NCBI RefSeq assembly: GCF_000725805.1
Contig: NZ_JOFT01000027.1
Span: 1-64,000 of the forward strand
Source: Streptomyces xanthophaeus
GTDB lineage: Bacteria; Actinomycetota; Actinomycetes; Streptomycetales; Streptomycetaceae
Length of the DNA stretch: 64,000 nucleotides
Direction: 5' to 3'
A program made the translations under genes and the position numbers. This document shows positions 1-7,804 of this stretch, piece after piece; the first letter of the stretch is position 1, and the number at the start of each line of letters is the position of its first letter. Below the pieces are notes generated by a model. It saw nothing but the letters and a program-made list of their open reading frames with translations, was not told the DNA's origin and did not search any database.

Positions 1-240
1 CACCCTCTCGGGCTTTCCTCCGGGCTTCGTTCTTCGTTTCCGACTCTATCAGACTCTTTCGTGTCCGATTCCCGGTCGAAGCGGGTTTCGCTTTCCAGGA
101 TTCCGCTTTCGCGTTTCCCTTTCCGGCGATTCCGACTCTATCAGATTCTTTTCCGTGCCGTTTCCGGTTGGATTCGAATTCAGATGGCCTTCGGAGGGCC
201 TTTCCCTTTCGGGTGGATCAGACTTTATCAGGTCTCCCTG
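1..240 (-). promoter_or_regulatory. Probable rRNA operon promoter/leader region reading leftwards out of the window
   Basis: Read on the minus strand, this stretch is unusually A- and purine-rich for the genome. It carries three spaced copies of an extended -10-like motif, TCTGATAGAGTC or close variants, with hexamers TAGAGT (43-48), TAGAGT (135-140) and TAAAGT (222-227). The HrdB-type -10 consensus in Streptomyces is TAGRRT. From memory, the purine-rich GGAAACGAA-type text and the end of this block (positions 1-40 reversed) match the multi-promoter leader upstream of 16S rRNA in Streptomyces. If so, the 16S gene begins just beyond position 1. Good -35 hexamers are not obvious, so individual promoter calls are weak. 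No protein gene is supported here. Confidence 0.6.
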
Positions 241-387
241 GGTCCGACATTCCCACCCGCTCGCACGACACGTACGGGCACACGTGTGTGCCCGGGTCCG
301 TGCGAGGTGGAGACGTAAAGGTACTGGAGCGGGGCCCCTGGATGCAAATCCAGTTGCCCCGCCCCGGTGTGGCGGCTACCGCGAGGG
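241..387. other. rnj/rRNA intergenic region with two hairpins
   Basis: No gene is supported here. There is an 8-bp palindromic stem at 275-294 (CGGGCACA with TGTGCCCG). A larger hairpin lies at 329-362, directly behind the rnj stop codon, and is listed separately. The rest is unremarkable GC-rich spacer separating RNase J from the leftward rRNA leader. Confidence 0.5.
329..362 (-). terminator. Hairpin terminator behind rnj
   Basis: The stem GCGGGGC (329-335) pairs with GCCCCGC (356-362), and CTGGAT (338-343) pairs with ATCCAG (348-353). A two-base internal loop and a GCAA loop complete it. It starts 26 bases beyond the rnj stop. No U-run is present, which is usual for Streptomyces terminators. 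Confidence 0.6.
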
Positions 388-2073
388 TCAGACCTCGACG
401 ACGACCGGGAGGATCATCGGGCGGCGACGGTAGCCGTCCGAGACCCACTTGCCCATCGTGCGGCGGATGAGCTGCTGGAGCTGGTGCGGCTCGGCCACAC
501 CGTCCGCGCCGGCGCGGGCGATGGCTTCCTCGATCTTCGGCAGGACGGACGCGAAGGCCGAGTCCTCGATGCCGGAGCCACGGGCCTGGATGCTCGGGCC
601 GCTGACGACCTTGCCCGTGGTGCTGTCCACCACGACGTAGACCGAGATGATGCCCTCTTCGCCGAGGATCCGGCGGTCCTTCAGGTGCACCTCGGTGACG
701 TCGCCGACCGAGAGGCCGTCCACGTACACGTAGCCCGCCTGGACCTTGCCGGAGATCCGGGCCTTGCCGTCGATCAGGTCGACGACCACGCCGTCCTCGG
801 CGATGACGATGCGGTCCTTCGGGACGCCCGTCTGCGCGCCGAGCTCGGCGTTGGCGCGCAGGTGGCGCCATTCGCCGTGGACCGGCATCAGGTTCCGCGG
901 CTTGCAGATGTTGTAGAAGTACAGGAGCTCGCCCGCCGACGCGTGGCCGGATACGTGCACCTTGGCGTTGCCCTTGTGCACCACGTTGGCGCCCCAGCGG
1001 GTCAGGCCGTTGATCACGCGGTAGACCGCGTTCTCGTTGCCCGGGATCAGCGACGACGCCAGGATCACGGTGTCGCCGGGGACGATCCGGATCTGGTGGT
1101 CGCGGTTCGCCATGCGGGACAGGGCCGCCATCGGCTCGCCCTGGGAACCGGTGCAGACCAGGACGACCTCGTGGGCCGGCAGGTCGTCGAGGGTCTTCAC
1201 GTCGACCACGAGGCCGGCCGGGACCTTCAGGTAGCCCAGGTCACGGGCGATGCCCATGTTGCGGACCATCGAGCGGCCGACGAAGGCGACCCTGCGGCCG
1301 TACTCGTGGGCTGCGTCGAGGATCTGCTGGATGCGGTGCACGTGGCTCGCGAAGCTCGCCACGATGATCCGGTTGTGGGCGTTGGCGAAGACCGTGCGCA
1401 GCACGTTGGAGATCTCGCGCTCCGGCGGGACGAAGCCCGGGACCTCGGCGTTCGTCGAGTCCGAGAGGAGGAGGTCGATGCCCTCTTCGCTCAGGCGCGC
1501 GAAGGCGTGCAGGTCGGTGAGCCGCTTGTCCAGCGGGAGCTGGTCCATCTTGAAGTCGCCGGTGGCCACGACCAGGCCCGCGGGGGTCCGGATCGCGACG
1601 GCCAGGGCGTCGGGGATGGAGTGGTTGACCGCGATGAACTCGCAGTCGAACGGGCCGAGGTTCTCGCGCTCGCCCTCCTTCACCTCAAGGGTGTAGGGGC
1701 GGATGCGGTGCTCCTGGAGCTTCGCCTCGATGAGGGCCAGCGTCAGCTTGGAGCCGATCAGCGGGATGTCCGGCTTCTCCCGGAGGAGGTACGGGACGGC
1801 GCCGATGTGGTCCTCGTGGCCGTGCGTGAGGACGATGCCGTCGATGTCGTCGAGGCGGTCCCGGATGGACGTGAAGTCCGGCAGGATCAGGTCGATGCCC
1901 GGCTGCTCCTCCTCGGGGAAGAGCACGCCGCAGTCGACGATCAGCAGGCGGCCGTCGAACTCGAAGACGGTCATGTTGCGGCCGATCTCGCCGAGACCGC
2001 CCAGGGGGGTGACCCGGAGGCCGCCCTTGGGGAGCTTCGGCGGCGGGCCGAGTTCAGGATGCGGATGGCTCAA
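388..2073 (-). CDS. rnj: Ribonuclease J
   Basis: This is a metallo-beta-lactamase/beta-CASP ribonuclease with 5'-3' exo- and endonuclease activity that matures and degrades RNA in the cytoplasm. The zinc-binding motif HGHEDH is at residues 84-89, followed by the beta-CASP region and a C-terminal domain ending in PMILPVVVEV. The length, 561 residues, is that of Streptomyces RNase J. I chose the TTG at 2071-2073 because GAGGAG sits 6 bases upstream and family members begin with the same SHPHPEL residues. The open frame continues to a GTG at 2115 but without a ribosome site. It follows dapA on the same strand with a 114-base gap that holds a leader hairpin. PNPase, the other major RNA-decay enzyme, is encoded 6 kb away. 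Confidence 0.95.
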   Translation of the reverse strand: MSHPHPELGPPPKLPKGGLRVTPLGGLGEIGRNMTVFEFDGRLLIVDCGVLFPEEEQPGIDLILPDFTSIRDRLDDIDGIVLTHGHEDHIGAVPYLLREKPDIPLIGSKLTLALIEAKLQEHRIRPYTLEVKEGERENLGPFDCEFIAVNHSIPDALAVAIRTPAGLVVATGDFKMDQLPLDKRLTDLHAFARLSEEGIDLLLSDSTNAEVPGFVPPEREISNVLRTVFANAHNRIIVASFASHVHRIQQILDAAHEYGRRVAFVGRSMVRNMGIARDLGYLKVPAGLVVDVKTLDDLPAHEVVLVCTGSQGEPMAALSRMANRDHQIRIVPGDTVILASSLIPGNENAVYRVINGLTRWGANVVHKGNAKVHVSGHASAGELLYFYNICKPRNLMPVHGEWRHLRANAELGAQTGVPKDRIVIAEDGVVVDLIDGKARISGKVQAGYVYVDGLSVGDVTEVHLKDRRILGEEGIISVYVVVDSTTGKVVSGPSIQARGSGIEDSAFASVLPKIEEAIARAGADGVAEPHQLQQLIRRTMGKWVSDGYRRRPMILPVVVEV

Positions 2074-2093
2074 AAGTGTCTCCTCACCACACA

Positions 2094-2121
2094 CGCCACG
2101 TACCTCGGAAGGCACGTGGCG
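2094..2121 (-). promoter_or_regulatory. Leader hairpin between dapA and rnj
   Basis: CGCCACGT (2094-2101) pairs with ACGTGGCG (2114-2121). An inner CCT/AGG pair lies past a single mismatch and closes on a CGGA loop. It lies 67 bases after the dapA stop and about 20 bases before the rnj start. It could be a weak dapA terminator or a 5' leader structure of rnj. The sequence does not decide between these. Confidence 0.4.
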
Positions 2122-2187
2122 CGCATGTCATTCGTGCACTTGCTGTTGTCTGTTTCGGTCTTGCGTATTCAGTTGTGAAGTCTGTTA

Positions 2188-3087
2188 TCAGAGCTGTACC
2201 CCGCCGGCGGCAAGATCGATCTTGAGCTGCGCCGTCTCTTCGGCGGTCAGCTCGATCATCGGGAGCCTCAGCGGGCCCGCGGGCAGGCCCTGCAGGTTCA
2301 GCGCGCCCTTGGTGGTCATCACACCCTGGGTGCGGAACATGCCGGTGAAGACCGGGAGCAGCTTCTGGTGGATCTCGGCGGCCTTCTGGACGTCTCCGCC
2401 CAGGTGGGCCTCCAGCATCGCGCGCAGCTCGGGGGTGACCACGTGGCCGACCACGGAGACGAAGCCGACCGCGCCGATCGACAGGAGCGGCAGGTTCAGC
2501 ATGTCGTCGCCCGAGTACCAGGCCAGGCCGCTCTGTGCGATGGCCCGGCTCGCCTGGCCGAGGTCGCCCTTCGCGTCCTTGTTGGCAACGATACGGGGGT
2601 GCTCGGCCAGCCGTACCAGTGTTTCGGTGTCGATCGGGACACCACTGCGGCCGGGGATGTCGTAGAGCATGACCGGCAGCCCCGTGGCGTCGGCGACCGC
2701 CGTGAAGTGCCGGAAGAGTCCCTCTTGCGGCGGCTTGTTGTAGTACGGGGTCACGGCCAGCAGGCCGTGCGCCCCGGTCCGCTCGGCCTGGCGGGCCAGC
2801 TCGACGGTGTGACGCGTGTCGTTGGTGCCGATGCCCGCGACCACGTGGGCGCGGTCTCCGACGGCTTCGAGTACGGCTCGTACGAGATCGTCTTTCTCCG
2901 CGTCGGTGGTGGTCGGCGACTCACCGGTCGTGCCGTTGATGATCAGGCCGTCGTTGCCTGCGTCCACCAGGTGGACGGCGAGCCGCTGCGCGCCGTCGAG
3001 GTCGAGTGCGCCGTCCGCCGTGAACGGCGTGATCATAGCGGTGAGGACCCGCCCGAAGGGGGTCTGCGGAGTCGAGATCGGAGCCAT
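2188..3087 (-). CDS. dapA: 4-hydroxy-tetrahydrodipicolinate synthase
   Basis: DapA condenses pyruvate with aspartate semialdehyde in the first committed step of diaminopimelate/lysine synthesis, supplying peptidoglycan cross-links and lysine. The 299 residues form one TIM barrel. Visible hallmarks are NGTTGESPT (about 51-59), the tyrosine in the LYDIPGRSG segment (about 141-149) and the Schiff-base lysine K170 in VANKDAKGD. I chose the ATG at 3085-3087, which begins MAPISTPQTP as in relatives. The frame is open 31 codons further upstream, but nothing supports a longer protein. It lies between thyX and rnj on the same strand. DapB, two steps on in the pathway, is encoded separately at 5.6-6.4 kb. 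Confidence 0.95.
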   Translation of the reverse strand: MAPISTPQTPFGRVLTAMITPFTADGALDLDGAQRLAVHLVDAGNDGLIINGTTGESPTTTDAEKDDLVRAVLEAVGDRAHVVAGIGTNDTRHTVELARQAERTGAHGLLAVTPYYNKPPQEGLFRHFTAVADATGLPVMLYDIPGRSGVPIDTETLVRLAEHPRIVANKDAKGDLGQASRAIAQSGLAWYSGDDMLNLPLLSIGAVGFVSVVGHVVTPELRAMLEAHLGGDVQKAAEIHQKLLPVFTGMFRTQGVMTTKGALNLQGLPAGPLRLPMIELTAEETAQLKIDLAAGGVQL

Positions 3088-3120
3088 GGGTAACACGCTA
3101 CTCGCTGCCATGCTCGCGGT

Positions 3121-3190
3121 GTCCCCTCGGGGGACGTCTACAGAGTGTTGGACGCCGGCACTGCCTGCTCGGGGGTTCAAGCAGTGCCGG
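3121..3190 (-). promoter_or_regulatory. Two hairpins between thyX and dapA
   Basis: A 10-bp stem pairs CCGGCACTGC (3155-3164) with GCAGTGCCGG (3181-3190). Nearer dapA, a short palindrome pairs GTCCCC with GGGGAC (3121-3135). The first is probably the thyX terminator, about 100 bases past its stop. The second is 34 bases from the dapA start and would fold in the dapA leader. No riboswitch consensus was recognised. Confidence 0.45.
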
Positions 3191-3287
3191 GTCCGTTTGA
3201 TCAGCCTAGATGAACTTTACGAAACGCCGCAATACGGACACTTAGGACTTGACCCAGCACATCAGTACGCCACGGGTGTACCGGCCC

Positions 3288-4028
3288 TTACGGGGCAACG
3301 CGCCCGTTGCCGTTGAAGGCTGCGTACGTGAGCGGCATCAGCCGGGCCCAGTGCTGCTCCATCTTCTCGCCGACCATCTCGATCTCCCGCTGCGGGAAGG
3401 ACGGGACCGCCGCGAGCTCGTGCTGCGTGCGCAGTCCGAGGAAGTGCATGAGCGAGCGCGCGTTGCAGGTCGCGTACATCGAGGAGAAAAGTCCGACCGG
3501 CAGGACCGAACGGGCAACCTCGCGGGCCACGCCCGCCGCGAGCATCTCCTGGTAGGCCTCGTAGGCCTGGCGGTAGGAGTCCTCCATGACGCGGCCCGTG
3601 AGTTCCTGCTGCGCCGTGGTGCCCTCGACGAAGACGTACTTGCCGGGACGGCCCTCCTGGACGAGCTTGCGCTCGGCGTCGGGGACGTAGAAGACCGGCT
3701 CGAGCTCCCTGTAGCGGCCCGATTCCTCGTTGTACGACCAGCCCACGCGGTGACGCATGAACTCGCGGAACACGAAGATCGGCGCGCTGATGAAGAAGGT
3801 CATCGAGTTGTGCTCGAACGGGCTGCCGTGGCGGTCCCGCATCAGGTAGTTGATGAGCCCCTTGGACCGCTCCGGGTCCTTCTGCAGCTCCTCCAGGGAC
3901 TGCTCGCCGGCCGTGGACACGCGGGCGGCCCACAGCACGTCGGAGTCGGCGGCGGAGTGCTTCACCAGCTCCACCGTCACATCACTGCGGAAGCTGGGTT
4001 TCAGATCTGAAGCGGCGGTCTCGCTCAC
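3288..4028 (-). CDS. thyX: FAD-dependent thymidylate synthase
   Basis: ThyX methylates dUMP to dTMP using methylenetetrahydrofolate, with NADPH-reduced FAD as hydride carrier. The signature RHRVGWSYNEESGRY is at roughly residues 94-108 (RHR followed by eight residues then Ser, within the known 7-8 spacing). Conserved DRHGSPFEHNSMTFFI lies just before it. The protein is 246 residues long. GTG at 4026-4028 is preferred because GGAAGGA lies 6 bases upstream. The frame opens five codons earlier, inside that ribosome site. Being chromosomal and ThyX-type, it fits actinobacteria. It is the first gene of a minus-strand run with dapA and rnj. Confidence 0.95.
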   Translation of the reverse strand: MSETAASDLKPSFRSDVTVELVKHSAADSDVLWAARVSTAGEQSLEELQKDPERSKGLINYLMRDRHGSPFEHNSMTFFISAPIFVFREFMRHRVGWSYNEESGRYRELEPVFYVPDAERKLVQEGRPGKYVFVEGTTAQQELTGRVMEDSYRQAYEAYQEMLAAGVAREVARSVLPVGLFSSMYATCNARSLMHFLGLRTQHELAAVPSFPQREIEMVGEKMEQHWARLMPLTYAAFNGNGRVAP

Positions 4029-4308
4029 CGGGGGTCCTTCCAAACGTGCGTTACCTGGGGCGCGCCCACTCTACGTCGCCCCCCGGCGCTCCCCGCGCAA
4101 GTGCCTCGCCGTCCGGGACCGGGCGCCCGCGCCCGCGCTGCCCTCCTCACAGCTGACGCAGCGCCATGAATTTTGGTTAATGTCCCGAATTCAGGCACCG
4201 ATTGGGGCACCCGTACGTCCTACTCACCAGAGGCACACGCACACCACCGCCGCCACCGCCACACCCGCCACCGCTCAGGTGGACCCGACCGCGAGGAGAG
4301 TCACTCCC
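4029..4308. other. Divergent promoter region between thyX and a small membrane protein gene
   Basis: This is 280 bases without a gene. The centre (about 4168-4200) is distinctly AT-richer than its surroundings, as expected for divergent promoters. No -35/-10 pair was convincing. A GAGGAG ribosome site at 4293-4298 serves the rightward gene. Confidence 0.4.
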
Positions 4309-4548
4309 ATGTTCAGCCGGCGCGAACCCGTCCCGTTCGCCTTCGTCGCCGAGGCCGACCGTTTCCGCAGCAACGTCACTCCGCCGCCGCGCGAGAGTCT
4401 GGGCAAGACCCAGATCGCCGCCCGTAGTCTGGTCGGACTGACCGTGGTGGCGGGGCTCGTCGGCTCGCTCCTCTTCGGCCTGCCAGCACTGCAGCCGAGC
4501 AAGGCACCCGAGAAGTCGCAGCAGTCGCAGGCCTCCGAGGGGCGGTAG
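4309..4548 (+). CDS. Small single-pass membrane protein
   Basis: This 79-residue protein is of unknown function. About 40 polar residues rich in Arg, Pro and Ser precede one hydrophobic helix (about residues 42-62), and a short Lys/Gln/Ser-rich tail follows. It is probably anchored with the N-terminus in the cytoplasm. The ATG at 4309 has GAGGAG 10 bases upstream. The open frame extends far back through thyX antisense, but that part has no gene-like character. It is followed after 48 bases by a second membrane-protein gene on the same strand, so the two may be cotranscribed. I do not recognise the family. Confidence 0.75.
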   Translation: MFSRREPVPFAFVAEADRFRSNVTPPPRESLGKTQIAARSLVGLTVVAGLVGSLLFGLPALQPSKAPEKSQQSQASEGR

Positions 4549-4596
4549 CCTCACGGGCACAGCCCAACCGAACGTGCATGTGAGTGAGGTCCAGCC

Positions 4597-5157
4597 GTGC
4601 CCCTGCCCTTCCTGACGGCCGACGGCGTCTTCGACACGGATGACCCCGGCGACGAGGTACTGGCCCACGACGACCAGGACCGCTGGCGGCGTCCCTACCG
4701 GCCAGGCCCCTGGCGCGTCGCCATCGCCGCCGTACTGCTCCTGCTGTCCGCCTTCATGCTGCTGGCCACGATGATCATCGCCTTCGCGGGTACCTGGGCG
4801 GGCGCCTTCGGCTGCCTGGCCGCCGCGCTCGCCGTCATCGGGGCTGCGGTGCAGATGCTGCGTGCGGGCGTCTGGGTGAACCGCACGGGGCTGCGCCGGG
4901 TCGGGTTCTTCGGGACCCGCTCGATCGCCTGGAGCGAGATCACCGAGGTCCGTACGGTCCAGCAGCCCGTGCGCTGGCTCGGGCTGCCGAGGACCGTGCA
5001 GGGCCAGGCGCTGACGGTGGCCGGGCAGGGCGGCACGGAGCTGCCGGTGCTGCTGACCGACCACAACGCCGACTTCCTGGCCCGGACCGAGGCCTTCGAC
5101 CGGGCCGCGGACGCGGTCGAGGCGTGGGCCGAGGAGTACCGGCCGCTGCCCGCCTGA
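4597..5157 (+). CDS. Membrane protein with bacterial PH-like domain
   Basis: The protein is 186 residues. A charged N-terminus of about 38 residues is followed by two adjacent hydrophobic helices (about 40-65 and 68-88). A soluble beta-rich segment begins near residue 92 (WVNRTGLRR ... SIAWSEITEV). The last part resembles the bacterial pleckstrin-homology fold often found on small actinobacterial membrane proteins; this rests on pattern only. The GTG at 4597 sits behind GTGAGTGAGG. The gene ends just before a strong bidirectional terminator. The function is unknown. Confidence 0.8.
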   Translation: MPLPFLTADGVFDTDDPGDEVLAHDDQDRWRRPYRPGPWRVAIAAVLLLLSAFMLLATMIIAFAGTWAGAFGCLAAALAVIGAAVQMLRAGVWVNRTGLRRVGFFGTRSIAWSEITEVRTVQQPVRWLGLPRTVQGQALTVAGQGGTELPVLLTDHNADFLARTEAFDRAADAVEAWAEEYRPLPA

Positions 5158-5174
5158 GCGGCGCCGCAGGACAT

Positions 5175-5209
5175 GGAGCCCGTACGGGGATCAGCCCCGT
5201 GCGGGCTCC
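5175..5209. terminator. Bidirectional terminator between convergent genes
   Basis: A 15-bp stem pairs GGAGCCCGTACGGGG (5175-5189) with CCCCGTGCGGGCTCC (5195-5209), with one G-T pair and a 5-base loop. The loop overlaps the stop codon of the leftward gene at 5191-5193. It serves both the PH-domain gene and the dapB operon. Confidence 0.8.
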
Positions 5210-5643
5210 GCGTCGTGCAGGGCGATCGCCCGCTGCATGGCCTTGCGCGCCCGCGGGGTGTCGCGGGCGTCGTGGTAGGCCACGGCGAGGCGGAACCAGC
5301 TGCGCCAGTCCCCCGGCGCGTCCTCGGTCTCGGCCTTGCGGCGCGCGAAGACCTCGTCGGCGGAGTCCCGCAGGATCCGGCCGTACTGGTCCCGCTCCAG
5401 CTCGTCGACGGGCAGTGCGCCCTCCGCCTCCAGCTCGGTCGCGAGCCGGTTGGCCTTGGTGACGAACTGGGTGTTCTTCCAGAGGAACCACACGCCGATG
5501 ACGGGCAGGATCAGCACCGTCACCCCGAAGGTGACGGTGAGCCAGGTGCCCTGCTGGATCAGCAGCAGTCCCCGGCTGCCCGCCAGGACGAAGTAGACGA
5601 CCAGGACGGCAGCCGTGAGGAAGTAGGTGATCTTCGCGCGCAT
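5191..5643 (-). CDS. Membrane protein with C-terminal TPR-like helices
   Basis: The 150-residue protein starts with two hydrophobic helices (about 5-22 and 33-54). A charged linker and a C-terminal helical repeat follow (WRSWFRLAVAYHDA ... ARKAMQRAIALHDAE), which looks like a single tetratricopeptide hairpin. It starts 3 bases after the dapB stop, so it is translated from the dapB message. It is probably a cytoplasmic-facing scaffold on the membrane. The partner and role are unknown, and conservation beside dapB is the only clue. Confidence 0.8.
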   Translation of the reverse strand: MRAKITYFLTAAVLVVYFVLAGSRGLLLIQQGTWLTVTFGVTVLILPVIGVWFLWKNTQFVTKANRLATELEAEGALPVDELERDQYGRILRDSADEVFARRKAETEDAPGDWRSWFRLAVAYHDARDTPRARKAMQRAIALHDAEPARG

Positions 5644-5646
5644 GGC

Positions 5647-6408
<762 letters not shown>

Positions 6409-6424
6409 TTACCTACGTACGGAA

Positions 6425-7804
6425 CTATGCGACGGCCTCGTCGAGGCGGGCGGCCTGCTTCTCCTTGAGCGGGCCGATCACCGCGAGCGAGGGCCGCTGG
6501 GCCAGTACATCCTGTGCGACCGAGCGGACGTCGTCCGGGGTCACGGAGGCGATCCGGGCCAGCATGTCGTCGACCGACATCTGGTCGCCCCAGCACAGCT
6601 CGCTCTTGCCGATGCGGTTCATGATCGCGCCGGTGTCCTCCAGGCCGAGGACGGTCGATCCGGAGAGCTGGCCGATGGCCCGCCTGATCTCCTCGTCGCT
6701 GATCCCGTCGGAGGCGACCTTGTCGAGTTCGTCGCGGCAGATCCGCAGCACGTCGTGGACCTGGCTGGGCCGGCAGCCCGCGTACACGCCGAAGAGGCCG
6801 GTGTCGGCGAAGCCCGAGGTGTACGAGTACACGCTGTAGGCGAGGCCGCGCTTCTCCCGGACCTCCTGGAAGAGGCGGGAGGACATGCCGCCGCCGAGGG
6901 CGGTGTTCAGCACGCCCAGGGCCCAGCGCCGCTCGTCGGTGCGGGCGAGGCCGGGCATGCCGAGGACCACGTGGGCCTGCTCGGTCTTGCGGCCCACCAG
7001 GTCGACGCGGCCGGAGGTGCGGATGCGCTTGGTGCCGGTGCGCGGGCCGATCGGCTCGGCATCGGCGCGGCCGAGGGCTCCGGCCTTCTCGAACGCGGCA
7101 CGGACCTGGCGTACGACCTTGTTGTGGTCGACGTTCCCGGCTGCGGCCACGACCAGGTGGGTCGGGTCGTAGTGCTTCTTGTAGAAGCGGCGGATCCGGT
7201 CGGCGCCGAGGGCGTTGATCGTTTCGACGGTGCCGAGGACGGGACGGCCCAGGGGGGTGTCGCCGAACATGGTCTGCGCGAAGAGGTCGTGCACGCAGTC
7301 GCCCGGGTCGTCCTCGGTCATCGCGATCTCTTCGAGGATGACCCCGCGCTCGGCGTCGACGTCCTCCTCACGGATCAGCGAACCGGTCAGCATGTCGCAG
7401 ACGACGTCGATGGCCAGCGGCAGGTCCGTGTCGAGCACGCGCGCGTAGTAGCAGGTGTACTCCTTCGCCGTGAAGGCGTTCATCTCGCCGCCGACCGCGT
7501 CGATCGCGGAGGAGATGTCCAGGGCACTGCGCTTGCCGGTGCCCTTGAAGAGGAGGTGCTCCAGGTAGTGCGTGGCTCCGTTGAGCGTGGGCGTCTCGTC
7601 GCGGGAGCCCACGTGCGCCCAGATGCCGAAGGTCGCGGAGCGGACCGAGGGCAGCGTCTCGGTGACGATGCGCAGTCCGCCGGGCAGGACCGTGCGCCGG
7701 ACGGTGCCGATGCCGTTCTGCCCCTTGAGCAGGGTTTGGGTACGGGCGACGGCCCGCCCCTCCGAAGAGGGGCGGGCCGTCACACGGGAACTACGCGACG
7801 TCAC
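6425..7804 (-). CDS. M16-family zinc metallopeptidase (processing-peptidase-like)
   Basis: The 459-residue protein is a full two-lobed M16 peptidase of the mitochondrial-processing-peptidase/PqqL type. The inverted zinc motif HYLEH is at residues 79-83, with a downstream acidic ligand region [12 protein letters not shown]. The second lobe carries the [25 protein letters not shown] signature, split by family-typical spacing. No signal peptide is seen, so it is presumed cytoplasmic. The GTG at 7802-7804 overlaps the pnp stop as GTGA, implying coupled translation. Odd point: a perfect 12-bp hairpin covers codons 9-18, and no ATG/GTG/TTG lies in frame for some distance beyond it. The substrate is unknown. 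Confidence 0.9.
   Translation of the reverse strand: MTSRSSRVTARPSSEGRAVARTQTLLKGQNGIGTVRRTVLPGGLRIVTETLPSVRSATFGIWAHVGSRDETPTLNGATHYLEHLLFKGTGKRSALDISSAIDAVGGEMNAFTAKEYTCYYARVLDTDLPLAIDVVCDMLTGSLIREEDVDAERGVILEEIAMTEDDPGDCVHDLFAQTMFGDTPLGRPVLGTVETINALGADRIRRFYKKHYDPTHLVVAAAGNVDHNKVVRQVRAAFEKAGALGRADAEPIGPRTGTKRIRTSGRVDLVGRKTEQAHVVLGMPGLARTDERRWALGVLNTALGGGMSSRLFQEVREKRGLAYSVYSYTSGFADTGLFGVYAGCRPSQVHDVLRICRDELDKVASDGISDEEIRRAIGQLSGSTVLGLEDTGAIMNRIGKSELCWGDQMSVDDMLARIASVTPDDVRSVAQDVLAQRPSLAVIGPLKEKQAARLDEAVA
7751..7778 (-). terminator. Perfect hairpin behind pnp, inside the M16 reading frame
   Basis: GGCCCGCCCCTC (7751-7762) pairs perfectly with GAGGGGCGGGCC (7767-7778) around a 4-base loop, 23 bases after the pnp stop. 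It has terminator shape without a U-run. Because it also encodes residues 9-18 of the protease, it may act as an attenuator or as a 3'-end stabiliser/processing point for the pnp message. Confidence 0.55.

Noticed and set aside
3720..3770. ThyX signature with eight residues between RHR and Ser
   Set aside because: At first it looked like an insertion relative to RHRX7S, but a 7-8 residue spacing is within the known family pattern.
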